A stretch of DNA of 64,000 nucleotides. Origin: Channa striata. Taxonomy: Eukaryota; Chordata; Actinopteri; Anabantiformes; Channidae. The translations under genes and the position numbers were made by a program. The notes under the pieces are model-generated. The model was not told the DNA's origin and ran no database searches. It saw nothing but the letters and a program-made list of their open reading frames with translations. The stretch is taken from contig CM065181.1 of NCBI GenBank assembly GCA_033026295.1, forward strand, positions 9,023,001 to 9,087,000, in the 5' to 3' direction. Positions 12,507 to 22,300 of this stretch are shown piece after piece (the first letter of the stretch is position 1; each line of letters starts with the position of its first letter).

Positions 12507-14249
12507 AGTGAGTGCGTATGTGCATGCTTGCGTAAAATATCAACCTAAACTGAACTTTCACAAGACAAATAAAGTAAAAGATATATTTAAATTATCAGTG
12601 ACATATGTAAGATTTTTCAACATGGTGTAAAAGTAAAGCAAACTTGACAAGTTTAACTTTAAGATTGTTTTAGGAGTACGCATAGAATGTATGTTGGTAA
12701 TGGGCACAACCAAGTAGGAGCAGCATTTTTTTTTACTAGCATCTTCGTACTTTTGGCCACTAGGGGGCGTCTGTGCACAACTCAAAATAATCAGTGCCTG
12801 CCACAACAGTCTGAGTCATCCTCATAGAAAGTCAGCTTTATTGCAGAGTATCTGTCTCCCTCTAAAACAGGTCAATCATGTGGAAGGTAAGAGGTACAAA
12901 ATTCTCTATCCCCAAGTCATCTCTGTTTTCTGTCAAATTTTTTTACATTTTCATCAATGTCCGTCATCTGTGCTCGGTGGGAACCTCTAAATATTATCAA
13001 TCATTTATAATAATCCAACAACCTGTTGATTTTTACATTACACCTTTCAGACACCTACGGCAAAACCTAAGTTGATCAGTATTTGTATAGTGCCATCAGC
13101 CTATGATGGAAGTGGAAAATTATTACTTACAAAAGCAGACTCTATACATACCTCACTAACAAAAGGAAAGAACTACAATGAGTTTACTTGGAAAATATAA
13201 TATGTAGTCTACATAGACAAAAAATAAGATAAATATGTCTACAAATGAAATATACAGACACTTGTGTCAAAAGGATTAAAGCAGTGCAGTTTGCTTGTTC
13301 CCTAACATGAAGCACTAACCATCAAACAGGTTTCATTAGCGTTGATTACGACAATTAAATTTTCCAATCGACTTTTTCCAAATAAACGCAGCGTCTTTAT
13401 TCTTTTTTAATTGAGCTGGTGCATTTGAAGTCAGTTCTTAAACAACAATAAAATGTTTGTCTTTTGACTTTATGAGACATTAGGTTTCCTAGTTCACATT
13501 TCCTGTTAATTATGTGTGAGATTTGATGGCCTTGATAAAAGAGTGGAGCAGTGGGGGAGATTGGTAAGCAGGAAGCAGAGAAAGGACTGATGGAAAGTCA
13601 GAGGGGAAAGAACAAGTGAAGTAGGGGGAGAAGTGGTCCTAATAAGAATCAGAGTGGTTCTTAAAGAGCACCAAATGTTTGCCCCCCAGCAAGTCCTACC
13701 TCAACCAGCCCACCATGTACACTCTTCCTCTTGTTCCATGCAGGGCAACCACACCAAAGGTTGTGGTGCGGTTTTAGGCATGTAGTGAAGAGCTGAGCCA
13801 TTAGTATTTAGGCAGATGTACAGTATGTGTTAATGTGCCCGATGCAAACCTATTGCCAATTAATAAACCCTAACACATAATCCATGTCACAGACACTTAT
13901 GTAGCAGGCTGGTATTATATCCAAACTCAAAGTATCTCTTTGTAATATAAGTGATTCATAATAATAAAATGCTTGGTGATGTCTCTGAAGCTTTTTCTGA
14001 GTAAGAGAGGCCGCAGTGTTCGTATGTGATGTACCTTAAAGATGCCCACCCAGTCTTTGGGGTGGGGAGTAATATAAGGGGTCAGGGTGTAGCGACACTC
14101 CAGGGGCGCCTGGGGCAGGAAACTCTTTCCCACATTCTGGAAGATAACATGTGCAAAGTTGGATGTTTCCATGATGCTGACGCTGCTTCCCGGCGATGAA
14201 TCCACCACCTGAAACGATGACATTGTATCCTGTTGGTCACTTCATTTGT
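24..14249 (-). CDS. tax1bp1: tax1bp1: Tax1-binding protein 1 (autophagy receptor), 15 coding exons, 3' end beyond window
   Basis: Ubiquitin-binding selective-autophagy receptor and A20 (TNFAIP3) adaptor that acts in the cytosol and links ubiquitylated cargo to LC3/GABARAP and FIP200. Coding exons, 5' to 3' on the minus strand: 14223-14035, 11099-10997, 10298-10108, 9853-9698, 7174-7026, 6589-6499, 6228-6043, 5883-5632, 5473-5282, 5175-5103, 4910-4417, 2017-1931, 876-690, 588-380, 67-24. All junctions are GT-AG and the phases join without a break into 867 complete codons. The order is an N-terminal SKICH domain (about residues 20-131), an LC3-interacting ILVV motif (150-153), long coiled coils (from about 162), an acidic insert (about 529-660) and a proline-rich linker (about 795-815). 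The two C-terminal ubiquitin-binding zinc fingers are outside the window. Human TAX1BP1 has 789 residues; this one will exceed 900, mostly because of exon 11. Teleosts have two paralogues (a and b), and I cannot tell which this is. Confidence 0.97.
380..588 (-). CDS. tax1bp1: tax1bp1 coding exon 14 (Pro-rich linker)
   Basis: Completes Asp784 and encodes 785-853. The acceptor TACTAG at 589-590 is required by phase; an alternative AG at 560-561 would shift the frame. APPCTPPCAPPITPPSPGPG is proline-rich. QEVVCIQPSRSTSPPESLEH matches human NVVCSQPARNFSRPDGLED, which lies just before the zinc fingers. Donor GTAAGT. Confidence 0.95.
690..876 (-). CDS. tax1bp1: tax1bp1 coding exon 13
   Basis: Residues 722-783 plus one base of Asp784. 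PMVLHYPMPYPQDPSPPPLV and ELQFGNPYSTDSTRD match the human segment around PVLQYGNPYASQETRDG. This is the end of the coiled coil and the start of a flexible Pro-rich linker. Donor GTAGGA; the next intron is only 101 nt. Confidence 0.96.
1931..2017 (-). CDS. tax1bp1: tax1bp1 coding exon 12 (coiled coil)
   Basis: Residues 693-721, 29 codons, phase 0 at both ends. VQMAERATEVTELKRNLAKA continues the helical repeat directly from exon 11. Acceptor CTGTAG, donor GTAAAG. Confidence 0.95.
2018..4416 (-). other. tax1bp1 intron 11, no exon seen
   Basis: AT-rich, unremarkable intron. A plus-strand open frame at 3500-3883 has no recognisable motif and is not supported as a gene. The coding phase runs cleanly from exon 11 (ending FK) to exon 12 (starting VQMAE). 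Confidence 0.6.
4417..4910 (-). CDS. tax1bp1: tax1bp1 coding exon 11 (expanded acidic exon)
   Basis: Completes residue 528 and encodes 529-692. The first roughly 130 residues are rich in Glu, Ser, Lys and Thr (for example ENTEDEKQQEEKKESLQEES) and have no clear human counterpart. The end, EEELAMMEEKWREQCAINET, resumes the coiled coil and matches human ADELAKMELKWKEQ. The frame is open throughout, with acceptor TTTTTGCAG and donor GTAAGA. It is the largest exon in this gene. Confidence 0.95.
5103..5175 (-). CDS. tax1bp1: tax1bp1 coding exon 10 (Thr/Pro/Ser-rich linker)
   Basis: Residues 504-527 plus one base. It is a short low-complexity linker (ASTETTQEPLTPSPESPTG). It occupies the place of the human VNTDPATSASTVDVKPSPS segment and has the same composition. 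Acceptor TTTACAG, donor GTAGAT. Confidence 0.93.
5282..5473 (-). CDS. tax1bp1: tax1bp1 coding exon 9 (coiled coil)
   Basis: Residues 440-503, 64 codons, phase 0 at both ends. ELQREVEELKLRLHMAAEHY and KEKYRECQRLRRQVAKL are the best-conserved coiled-coil stretch against human. Acceptor TTTTAG, donor GTGAGT. Confidence 0.97.
5632..5883 (-). CDS. tax1bp1: tax1bp1 coding exon 8 (coiled coil)
   Basis: Residues 356-439. LRQAEEQLQASRQQASMLAS and RDHTMTELYRARLEADKLRA match the human oligomerising coiled coil. Two in-phase donors lie three bases apart: GTCAGT, ending the exon at 5632, and GTGGTC, ending it at 5635. The choice adds or removes one Val. I chose 5632 because GTCAGT fits the donor consensus better. 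Confidence 0.95.
6043..6228 (-). CDS. tax1bp1: tax1bp1 coding exon 7 (coiled coil)
   Basis: Residues 294-355, 62 codons, phase 0 at both ends. AHLRSTELENTKLSAELQML matches the human segment VHLKNTEIENTKLMSEVQTL. Acceptor GTGTAG, donor GTAATG. Confidence 0.97.
6499..6589 (-). CDS. tax1bp1: tax1bp1 coding exon 6 (coiled coil)
   Basis: Completes residue 263 and encodes 264-293, leaving in phase 0. LRDRLKKLTAERDSLENQLK matches human LKDKLKKAQHEREQLECQLK. The acceptor follows a strong pyrimidine tract; the donor is GTGAAA. Confidence 0.96.
7026..7174 (-). CDS. tax1bp1: tax1bp1 coding exon 5 (coiled coil)
   Basis: Residues 214-262 plus two bases of Cys263. RQLEEDLLGVTQRGLQKETE corresponds to the human stretch around VSVTHKAIEKETELD. 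Acceptor CACATAG, donor GTTAGC. The 2.5 kb intron before it (7175-9697) shows no exon. Confidence 0.96.
7946..7973. repeat. CA microsatellite
   Basis: CA repeat with two CG interruptions, in tax1bp1 intron 4. Confidence 0.9.
8502..8515 (+). promoter_or_regulatory. CTCF-like motif (weaker)
   Basis: GCACTAGGGGGCGA shares the ACTAGGGGGCG core with the site at 12757 but has mismatches at both ends. It lies in tax1bp1 intron 4. Confidence 0.35.
9698..9853 (-). CDS. tax1bp1: tax1bp1 coding exon 4 (coiled coil)
   Basis: Residues 162-213, exactly 52 codons, phase 0 at both ends. It is dominated by Glu, Gln, Arg and Leu in heptad-like order (RVEEAQQERRELLKAMRLLQ), which is the start of the central coiled coil. 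Sequence identity to human is low, as expected in a coiled coil, but exon order and phase fix its identity. Confidence 0.95.
10108..10298 (-). CDS. tax1bp1: tax1bp1 coding exon 3 (SKICH end and LC3-interacting motif)
   Basis: Residues 98-161, ending in phase 0. DGEFYQFCYVTHAGDIRGAS and TPFQFRSS close the SKICH domain. SDILVVTTKTGLLE follows, containing the non-canonical LC3-interacting motif ILVV at residues 150-153. Donor GTAGGA, acceptor ACCGTAG. Confidence 0.97.
10997..11099 (-). CDS. tax1bp1: tax1bp1 coding exon 2 (SKICH)
   Basis: Residues 64-98, entering in phase 0 and leaving after one base of Gly98. VGWSTARDYYTFLWSPMPE is nearly identical to the human SKICH domain, the part that binds FIP200 and the TBK1 adaptors. 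Acceptor CCTCAG, donor GTACAC. Confidence 0.97.
12478..12506. repeat. TG microsatellite
   Basis: Uninterrupted (TG)n of about 29 nt in a tax1bp1 intron, followed by degenerate TG units. Confidence 0.95.
12757..12770 (+). promoter_or_regulatory. CTCF-like motif
   Basis: CCACTAGGGGGCGT fits the CTCF core consensus CCASYAGRKGGCRS at 13 of 14 positions. It lies in tax1bp1 intron 1. Confidence 0.5.
14035..14249 (-). CDS. tax1bp1: tax1bp1 coding exon 1 (start codon, SKICH start)
   Basis: Acceptor AG is at 14250-14251, followed by 26 nt of 5' UTR and the ATG at 14221-14223. It encodes residues 1-63 and ends on Lys in phase 0 before a GTACAT donor. ETSNFAHVIFQNVGKSFLPQ and PHPKDWVGIFK match the start of the SKICH domain. 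The protein carries about nine more N-terminal residues than human. A second ATG in good context (residue 18) sits just before the conserved part. Confidence 0.96.
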
Positions 14250-15599
14250 CTGTAAAGGAGGAGGAGAGGACAGTTAAAGCACCATGAGTGTCAAAAAGAA
14301 TGACACAATTAAGTTTTGCACACAAAGCAAGAAGTTGTTCAGTTCTAATAAACATGCAAGTTTCCAACAACGTGAGCTCTAGATCAAAGTTTGCAAAGTG
14401 TGTAAGGATAAAGCAAGGAACCAAGCAGAGTTTAGGGATGTCTGTCTATCAAGAGACATGGGAAATGACAGTAACTAAAGTACACAATTCACAAAGCTAA
14501 AGAAGCAAAAGATTAGTATCAATGTTTATCATCTTAACCAAATATGTAACCAATCATGCTGAATACTCTTTCATGAAATCTGTGGTGTTTACTGTGCATG
14601 TAATAATTTTGTTGCCTAACTTTAAGCCTTTAAGGCAGTCCCTTTTCCTGCCCCCCTACTATCCTAAAACAGCACCAGACATAAAGTGAACAAACATCAT
14701 TCTTAAGGAAAAAAAGAAGCTCTGCTTCACATACAGGAAGACAAGATGAGTGGATGATTTTGAATGCCAAACTTATTGTATAGTGATAACAAATTATTTA
14801 TATAGTATGGAATTGTATAGTCAAAGTACGTTTGCTAAACACCGTGAAAAGAAAAATCTTGGTTGTCTAATGTATCTTCAGTGATGGTGATGCCATTGTG
14901 AGTCAGTGGGCTCCGACTGCACAACAATGACAGTGCAAGAGACGATGCTTTTTAGGTTTCACTGCGCTTTTTGGAAAATAATATATACTAAAGGTTTAAA
15001 GTCTGAATATCTACATATTTAAAGTTTGAAATCAATTTTAACAATTTGTTTCAAAATGTGTCTAAGGCAGGTCAGCAGAGTTCCCCTTTAAGTAAACTAC
15101 CCATCTCACAGCAAGGTGTCTGACTGTAGACTGCCGAAACCTGCCTTAGGTTAAATGGTGGTTAAGAGGATCAAAAACAGATGTGAACATGGGTAATTGC
15201 ATCCAAGAGATGAGGCTGCTTTGCACCACTGTCCTCCATCTTTCCCTGGAGGGGAACAAGGCTAAAACAACTAATACTCTTTCACTTTCACAGTCCCACA
15301 CGACCCAACCCTGGACTCCTGACTAAGATGAATTTTTGTGAACGAGACTAACGTTAAGTCATGAAGCTCTATTTAGATGACCAACTAGCATGACATGTCA
15401 TGTACAGCGATTCACAGCAACAACACTTGAACGCTAACGCTATATAAAACTAGCTCCGTTTACATTCAGATACTCTTATTTACAGTGTCTAGGCAGCTAA
15501 CATTAGCTTGTGAACAGGCCATGTTATGTCAAGTCACTAGCTAGCTAAACATCATCTTAGTCGGGCAGCTAGCTGCCATGTAGTTTAGACGACAATTAC

Positions 15600-15830
15600 A
15601 GGCGGTAATTTCCATTTAAACTGAAGGAGTACCCGATTCCACTTGAAGTCCACTTGCAAAAAAGAGTGAATGTCTGCCGGGCAGGCCGATGTTTTTGCCA
15701 CTGTCCTCGTTGTTGTCAAAGCCCGGACGATGATGCGTCTCTTCCTGAATGAGCAGATGATGCTGAACTTCCGGGATGCTGAGCAGTACCAAAACTGCCG
15801 AGGATGCTTGACACAGCAACTCAAAAAAGA
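15600..15830 (-). promoter_or_regulatory. tax1bp1: tax1bp1 promoter / 5' non-coding exon region
   Basis: The first coding exon starts at a splice acceptor (14250-14251), so a 5' non-coding exon must lie upstream. This CpG-containing stretch is the best candidate. Read on the minus strand it contains an ETS/GABPA-like CCCGGAAGTT around 15766-15775. Candidate donors include GTACTC near 15630. The exact transcription start and donor could not be fixed. Confidence 0.45.
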
Positions 15831-16237
15831 GCTCAGTTATCGTTAATTATTTTAAATTAATAATTTACAATGATTTAAGGAAATCAATATTTCTTTCTGG
15901 TCAAATGAGTGGGTCAAAAAACAATTTTACTTACTAAAGACTTACTAAATTTATAAGTCATCTGCAAAAACTAACTTACAAAGCCTCACATTGTAAAATT
16001 AACTTCAGAATGAGAAATTCTAACGTTTTTCATTTTTGCTTTTTTCCTGACAGTAGCGGCTGTTAAAGACTCTTGTCGCGTAAAAATACAGGATGTCCCG
16101 CCTTTCCTTATTCCCATTTGCCACAGGAATTCTCCATGCGCTGTGATTGGTGGAAATCCTAATCAATCCCAATCATTTGCTTTGACTTTCCTGATTTGAC
16201 AGATGTCACTGTGCGCTGAGGTCAAGTGGACGGAAGC
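15831..16237. promoter_or_regulatory. Shared divergent promoter region, tax1bp1/hibadh
   Basis: Only about 0.4 kb separates the tax1bp1 5' region (minus) from the hibadh ATG (plus), so the two genes are head to head. CCAAT boxes occur in both orientations, ATTGG at 16146-16150 and CCAAT at 16169-16173, 60-90 bp before the hibadh start codon. There is no obvious TATA box near the hibadh ATG, as expected of housekeeping promoters. Confidence 0.5.
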
Positions 16238-16307
16238 ATGGCTGCGTTACTTAGAGGGTCTCGAAATGTATTGTTGAGGTGGAATAAGCATGTCGACTTT
16301 GCCTACG
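16238..16307 (+). CDS. hibadh: hibadh coding exon 1 (mitochondrial presequence)
   Basis: ATG at 16238 in strong context (A at -3, G at +4). It encodes residues 1-23 (MAALLRGSRNVLLRWNKHVD and FAY) plus one base of Val24. Arg, Leu and Lys without early acidic residues fit a targeting peptide. Donor GTAACG. Confidence 0.93.
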
Positions 16308-19300
16308 GTAACGTATGTGCATGTGATTCTTCGTGCCGTCTTTGTTACGTTTCCTAGTGTGTGCGTTCAGAGGGAAATGCAAGCAGCTCCTCCAGCCTGT
16401 TAGCTAGGTTAGCCCTGTGGGAAGTGATGAACAGTTACTTTCCATGTTGTTGCGTTACACTGTGGACTACAGGCTGGACACGGCACCCACTGTTTGCTGC
16501 TCACTCCGTCTGAGTAATGGACACGAACAAACTGTGAACAAATATGAACACACAATTTTACCTGAGATGATCTCTCTGATGCGACCATAGCATATTTTGA
16601 ATGTCACAAATTAAACTTCTTTTGCTGTCGTTAGTCACCACGCTATAGTTTTCTCTACGTTGCACAGTGCTGTGGATTATTCATGAGTTGCAAAACCTAA
16701 TTAGTCCACTTCTTCATACTCTGTTCCAAAATGTAAGTCACATCAGGAAAAAATGAATATTTATTAAAAAAAAACTACAGGAAATTCAAAGAACTGATTT
16801 AAAAGTGTCACTTTGAGCTTGGAGAAATGGCAGTTAATCACTAAACGTCAGTCTGATATAAATGGAAAATGGAAAGCAAATACCTATTTGTAGGCCTTAT
16901 CTTAGTAATGATAAAGGGAAATTTTAAATATGCCTGATAATTAAATGTTACAGTTTGTTAGTGGTCATTATTTGCATAATACAGTATTGACTTTGTCAGT
17001 TAAATTCACAATTTGTACTTAGCTGTGTACTAGAAAATAAGGAAAGATTTGGAAAAAAAGACCACAGGATTTTATCATCACCTTTAACTGCATGACAATA
17101 ATTACAGAACAATGAGAAGATCTGCTGCATTTGTTTTTTATCGTAGTAATGTAATATTTCCTATTTAAAAAAATGTTTTCCAACTTGCAAAATAAAATTA
17201 TTAGCTCACACGTTATTTATTTCTTGAATGACATGTTTATATTTTTAATGATAATATAATAGGACTACAGTGTTGTCAAAGACAAAGCTGCATGTCTCCC
17301 TGGAAGAATCTGGTTCACATTCATTTGCTTTTATTTCATAATTTGCATATTTATAGAGTAGTAGATACTCCTCTAATGGAGGTTAGAGAATAATGTATCC
17401 ACTTGTTGACAATGATAAAACTATCATCATAGAAGTGACTTAAACTATACTGTAGATAAAGATTTGTTGATACAATAATATACAACATAAGCTGAGTTTG
17501 CCAAATGTAAAGAAATGCTTTGTTTGGCCTTTATTTTCCAGCCCTAATCCTGTTGTTGTAGTCTGGCTGGTTTACTGCCAACGTTTCCACTCTGTTTAGT
17601 ATCAATTAACCTCCCTGGACCTTGGCTAAGCCAGCAATGTTTAATAGCCTGGCTAGACAGCCCAAAAGCAACTTTTAAGTTACAACAGATCGATTTGTTT
17701 CGTTTTTTTTGTCATTAAATCTAATTTGAGGATTTCCTGCAAAAAATATACTATACTAATGTACACAATCACCTTTCATTGCCATTCAAAGTTACAGTTG
17801 TTGCCAACTTTTCACTGCACTACTGTATCCGTGAATGGGTTTAATTTGGCAAACAGAATGAAACCATGGCTGGAACAGCATCAGGTTGTTTTATAGTTGG
17901 CCTTTTCCTGTGATGGCACACACTATCTCTGCAGCCCCCTTGGCATGTTTCTCACACATTTTTTTCCTCCATCAGTGTCAACACGATCAATGGCATCAAA
18001 AACACCAGTAGGGTTTATTGGTTTGGGAAACATGGGCAGTCCCATGGCCAAAAACCTGTTGAAAAATGGTTATCCTGTTATTGCCACTGATGTCTTCCCT
18101 GAGTCGTGCAAGGAGCTGCAGGAGTTAGGTGCTCAGGTAACATGTTGCCAGTAACACATCACATGTGCACATTTGTACCTTTAGTCGGCAGGCCAGTTTA
18201 GTAAGTACACACACATGCTTTTTCCAGTTATTCTTTGAGGCTCACTGCAATTCTGTTGCTACATTGTTATAACCTGCAATTTCTTCATGATGATAATGTA
18301 AAATGATTACTCTATTGTTCAGGTAGTAGTCACCCCAGCAGAAGTTGCGGAAAAATCTGACCGCATCATCACAATGCTCCCCTCAAGTCCCAATGTCATA
18401 GATGTCTACACAGGCCCAAATGGCATTCTCAAGTAAGCAAACCTCACTAACAAAGTCCTTGTGACAATTATGACATTCATGTGTAATGCAGAAACAAAAT
18501 GGTTTGGCTTGACAGAAGTTTGTATGTATTATATGTATGGTGTTAGTGTCATTTGTCTTTCCTTCTTCAGAAAGGTGAAGAAAGGAACACTGCTGATTGA
18601 CTCCTCTACCATTGATCCTACGGTCGCAAAAGAGATGGCAGTCACTGCAGAAAAGATGGGTGCTGTGTTCATGGACGCTCCAGTGTCAGGAGGTAATGTC
18701 TGTCCTAAAGAATTAATGAGTATATGTTTTTGATTTCCTGTTTTACACAAGGAAAGTCCGTCTCTAAAATGGTATTCATTGTTAAAAGTTATGTGGCGAA
18801 GTGGGATTTATTTCCCTGTCAAAGACATTACAACTTCAAAGGGAAAAAGAGAAGTTGAAGACAGTGTAGCAGCAAAATCTGACTGCTAGTTTGCTCATTT
18901 AAGAATACCAATCATTAATAGTGTTAGGCCTATGACCTCACAGTTGCTTCTGGACTGTCTAACACCCTTTTGTATATCTAAACTGTGGGACCTTTTGGGT
19001 TAGTGCTAGGACATGGGTTGTAATTACTGAGCGGGCCAGCCAGTAGGTGCCCTATTGAGGTTTTTACTGCTGCTTTTGACCAAGGACTCTTAAAGGCAAG
19101 GTTAAGGTTTTAGGTCCTCATTATGTTGGTGCTGTCTGCCGGTGACGGGCCCTTGACAGAGCACAGGATCACCAGCCATCCTTAATGGGCTGAGCTGCAG
19201 TGGAGAATCCCGTGTCATAGCTTTTCATGTTGATGGAGCTGTAATGGCGGGTATCCCATGTTAGTGCCTTTCATGTCAGATAAAGAGTCATAAAGTGGAG

Positions 19301-22300
19301 AGAAACTGCCCTCACATGGAGTGCAGAAGAGGGGAAAAGGGAGATAAGACATGAAGGAGACACATCGCAGTAAAACTGTCCATCTCTTGGCCCTGGATTT
19401 TCTTTCTCTTTCACTCAATTCCTTTGAGTTGGGTACGCTATATCCTGACACTCCTATATCCTGACTTCTACCTCTGATCATAATGTGTTTGCTTTATATT
19501 GCACAATCTTTAATTCATGCACAATAAACCCTGTAGCTTTTTTCTTCCCATACCAAGACTCCCAGACTTGGCCTAAACGGTTGTGTGTTTACACGCTGGC
19601 GTCTGCAGAACAGACCCACTGCAGTCAGTGAGATCAGCACGTTAACCCTGTTACTCTTTCTTGACACACACTCTGTTTACATACTGTAGACAGCACACAG
19701 TTAGTGTGTGCAGTCCTCTGTGAAGGTTCTTCCTCTCTTCAATCTTAACTGAGACTCTTTTACTAACTTGAGCTGATTAATGTTTTACCTAGCACCTCTG
19801 GTCTCTGCAATTAGCTCTGCAGATGCTCTTCTTTCACACGTGTATGCAAACATGCATTCACCTGCACATTGTCACACAGGATATGATGCCCATAAGGACG
19901 TATCTACTCTTGATCCAACAGAATAAGTAATTTAAAGGTGTCACTCCTTTAGGAACTTGTCATTGGCATGTTTTAATATCTTCTGATACTTATAGACAAA
20001 AATATAAAGCATCAAATCTAAAAGTTAATTAACTGATTAATTAATCAGAAATGAAATGAAAAGTTTCAGACCTAAACACATACTCCATGTTGGGAGTGAA
20101 AGTTAGTGGCAGTGAAATGACCCTGATAAGCCAGACTAAATCTGTGGAGACAAGTCACGAAAAAGTGTTCCAGCGTATGGTAAAATGGATATAAGAAGAA
20201 AAAAAATATATCCTAAATTCCCAAACACATCACCCCACTTTGCACATGCTTGGGTGTGGATGTGACATTACATACTGTGTTCTAACCAGGAGATGGCACC
20301 ATCCCCAAATAGGGCACTGTCATACTCATAACATGCTTGTGCATGTGTGTGTGCAAGAGAGTAGTATGGATGACATCAACTCAGCTCAATGACTGACATT
20401 ATTATCTTATTTTTGCAAATAAAACACAGATTCTATAAATTTAGATTTGTAATATCAATTGTTATTGTCATGTATTATGTCTTTTCTGTACATTAGTATA
20501 AATTTTTTTGAAGTCGAAGTCTAATCAAAATAAAGACTCTGAATAACAACACGCTTAGCACAGACTAGCTGTGATCTCCCAGACTTACAAATGTCTCGCA
20601 ACACAGGCTGTTATTTTTGTGGTTTTTGTAGTCTTTATTTTTACTTTGGATTTTTCGTCTGATATAAAATGAATCCTTTCGTGTGTTTCTGTGTGGTGTA
20701 CGAGGTGGCACATTCTACACAGAGATGTGTGTGTGTGTGCGTCACTAGAGGTTTGGCAGCCCACCGTGGGATCTGAATTGCAGAGTCATAACCCCTTTTT
20801 AAAAAGAGTAGTCAGAAAGACTTGAACTTTCTTCTCATGGTCATCATGCAGACTTTTATTCTTGCATATTGACCATTGTCTTGGGCTTTTGCACTGTATG
20901 ATCTTACTGTGTCGTTGTATATAAACATATACATATCCACATAGCGTTGCAGTCTTCATGCACTTCTCTTCTGAATTGATGCAGTTATAAAAACTTGCAC
21001 AGTGATTCTTTAGGCATGCTAACATATGCTTACACACACACACACACACTTCAACCACTGTCTGGTGTCATTAAAAGCGTCCGCATGCAAAGTTGACCCA
21101 CAACAAAACCCGCTCTGATGTCACAGACCCAGGGTGTTGGCACAGTAATGGCAAAAAATAGGAGGTCTGGCTAACAAGCGACAGGCTCGTTAGCAGTAAT
21201 TACCCAGAATGCCTGTGTTTGTGTCTGTGTGCCCATGGTGGGCTGCCACATTGCTAACGGACGATGGTTTTTAAAAGGCCCTAAAAAAATCTTTCATTGT
21301 GTTTTTCTCAGTGCTGGGAAAGTCAGCGATTGTTGCAAATGAAAACAAGAAGGTGTCTAGCTGTTGTGGGACCATGGGCATTCAAGCCATGGGGTTGTTT
21401 GTGAGGTCCTATAATCCTCAGCTAACTACCTATTTGGGCTGAGTTTCAACACCACTCTAATCATATCCATACCACATCAACTGAAGCCTGGATGTTGCAG
21501 TGTGTCATTTGCCTACAGTTTGAACGTCATCCTCCAGCCTGTAGAAGCTTGTTCAAGCCAAGGCTGGCACCAGTTGGCTCATCAGTCAGCACCGCCAATC
21601 CACTCATCTGTTGTCTGATATAAGTAATGTTTCGCCCTCCAGCCCGACTACACCTGGGGGGTTCTTCCGCAAAGATCAACTCTGACTTAGGCTTACACTC
21701 CAAAATTCTAAATTGGTCATAAATTGGTCATAACTGAGTTAAATTTGAATTATTATCCTACTGTGAATAAAATAGTCACAATTAAATGTATACACATGCT
21801 TTTTTGAAGATTTTACCATAACAAGAAATGTAAACTATAGAATTAGCTGTTTTGTGCATTTGTCATGAAAGGCAATTTGATCTTATACTCAGTCACATAT
21901 ATACACAAAATATGTATGTTTAATTTAACACACTAACACCGTTGGTGGAAAAACATGAATTCCTAGATTTTAGAATTAGTCAAACCTTTGGCAATGAAAA
22001 CCCTACATAAACAGTTACAGTGGCTGTAGATCAGACCTGTACAATGTTCAGGAGCAGCTTTGAACTCTTCTCCTTAATATGTCTTAACATAAGCAGTTTT
22101 GTGAAGATGTCCATTATAAGCAGCTCTCGAGGACATTTCACAGCATTTGCTGTTGGGTACGGTGTGAATTCTGACTGCAAACCCCTGCAAAATGGGACAT
22201 TTCTTACTTTGTCCTGCTGCATCTCACAGCTTCTACTGAGCTTCAGCTGGTGGATAACCACACTGATGGTATTCTGTAGGATTCCTTGATGAAATTATTA

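Larger units (their letters stand above)
11100..14034 (-). other. tax1bp1 intron 1 (between coding exons 1 and 2)
   Basis: About 2.9 kb of AT-rich intron. It contains a 29-nt TG repeat at 12478-12506 and a CTCF-like motif at 12757-12770. No coding exon or recognisable mobile element was seen. Confidence 0.6.
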
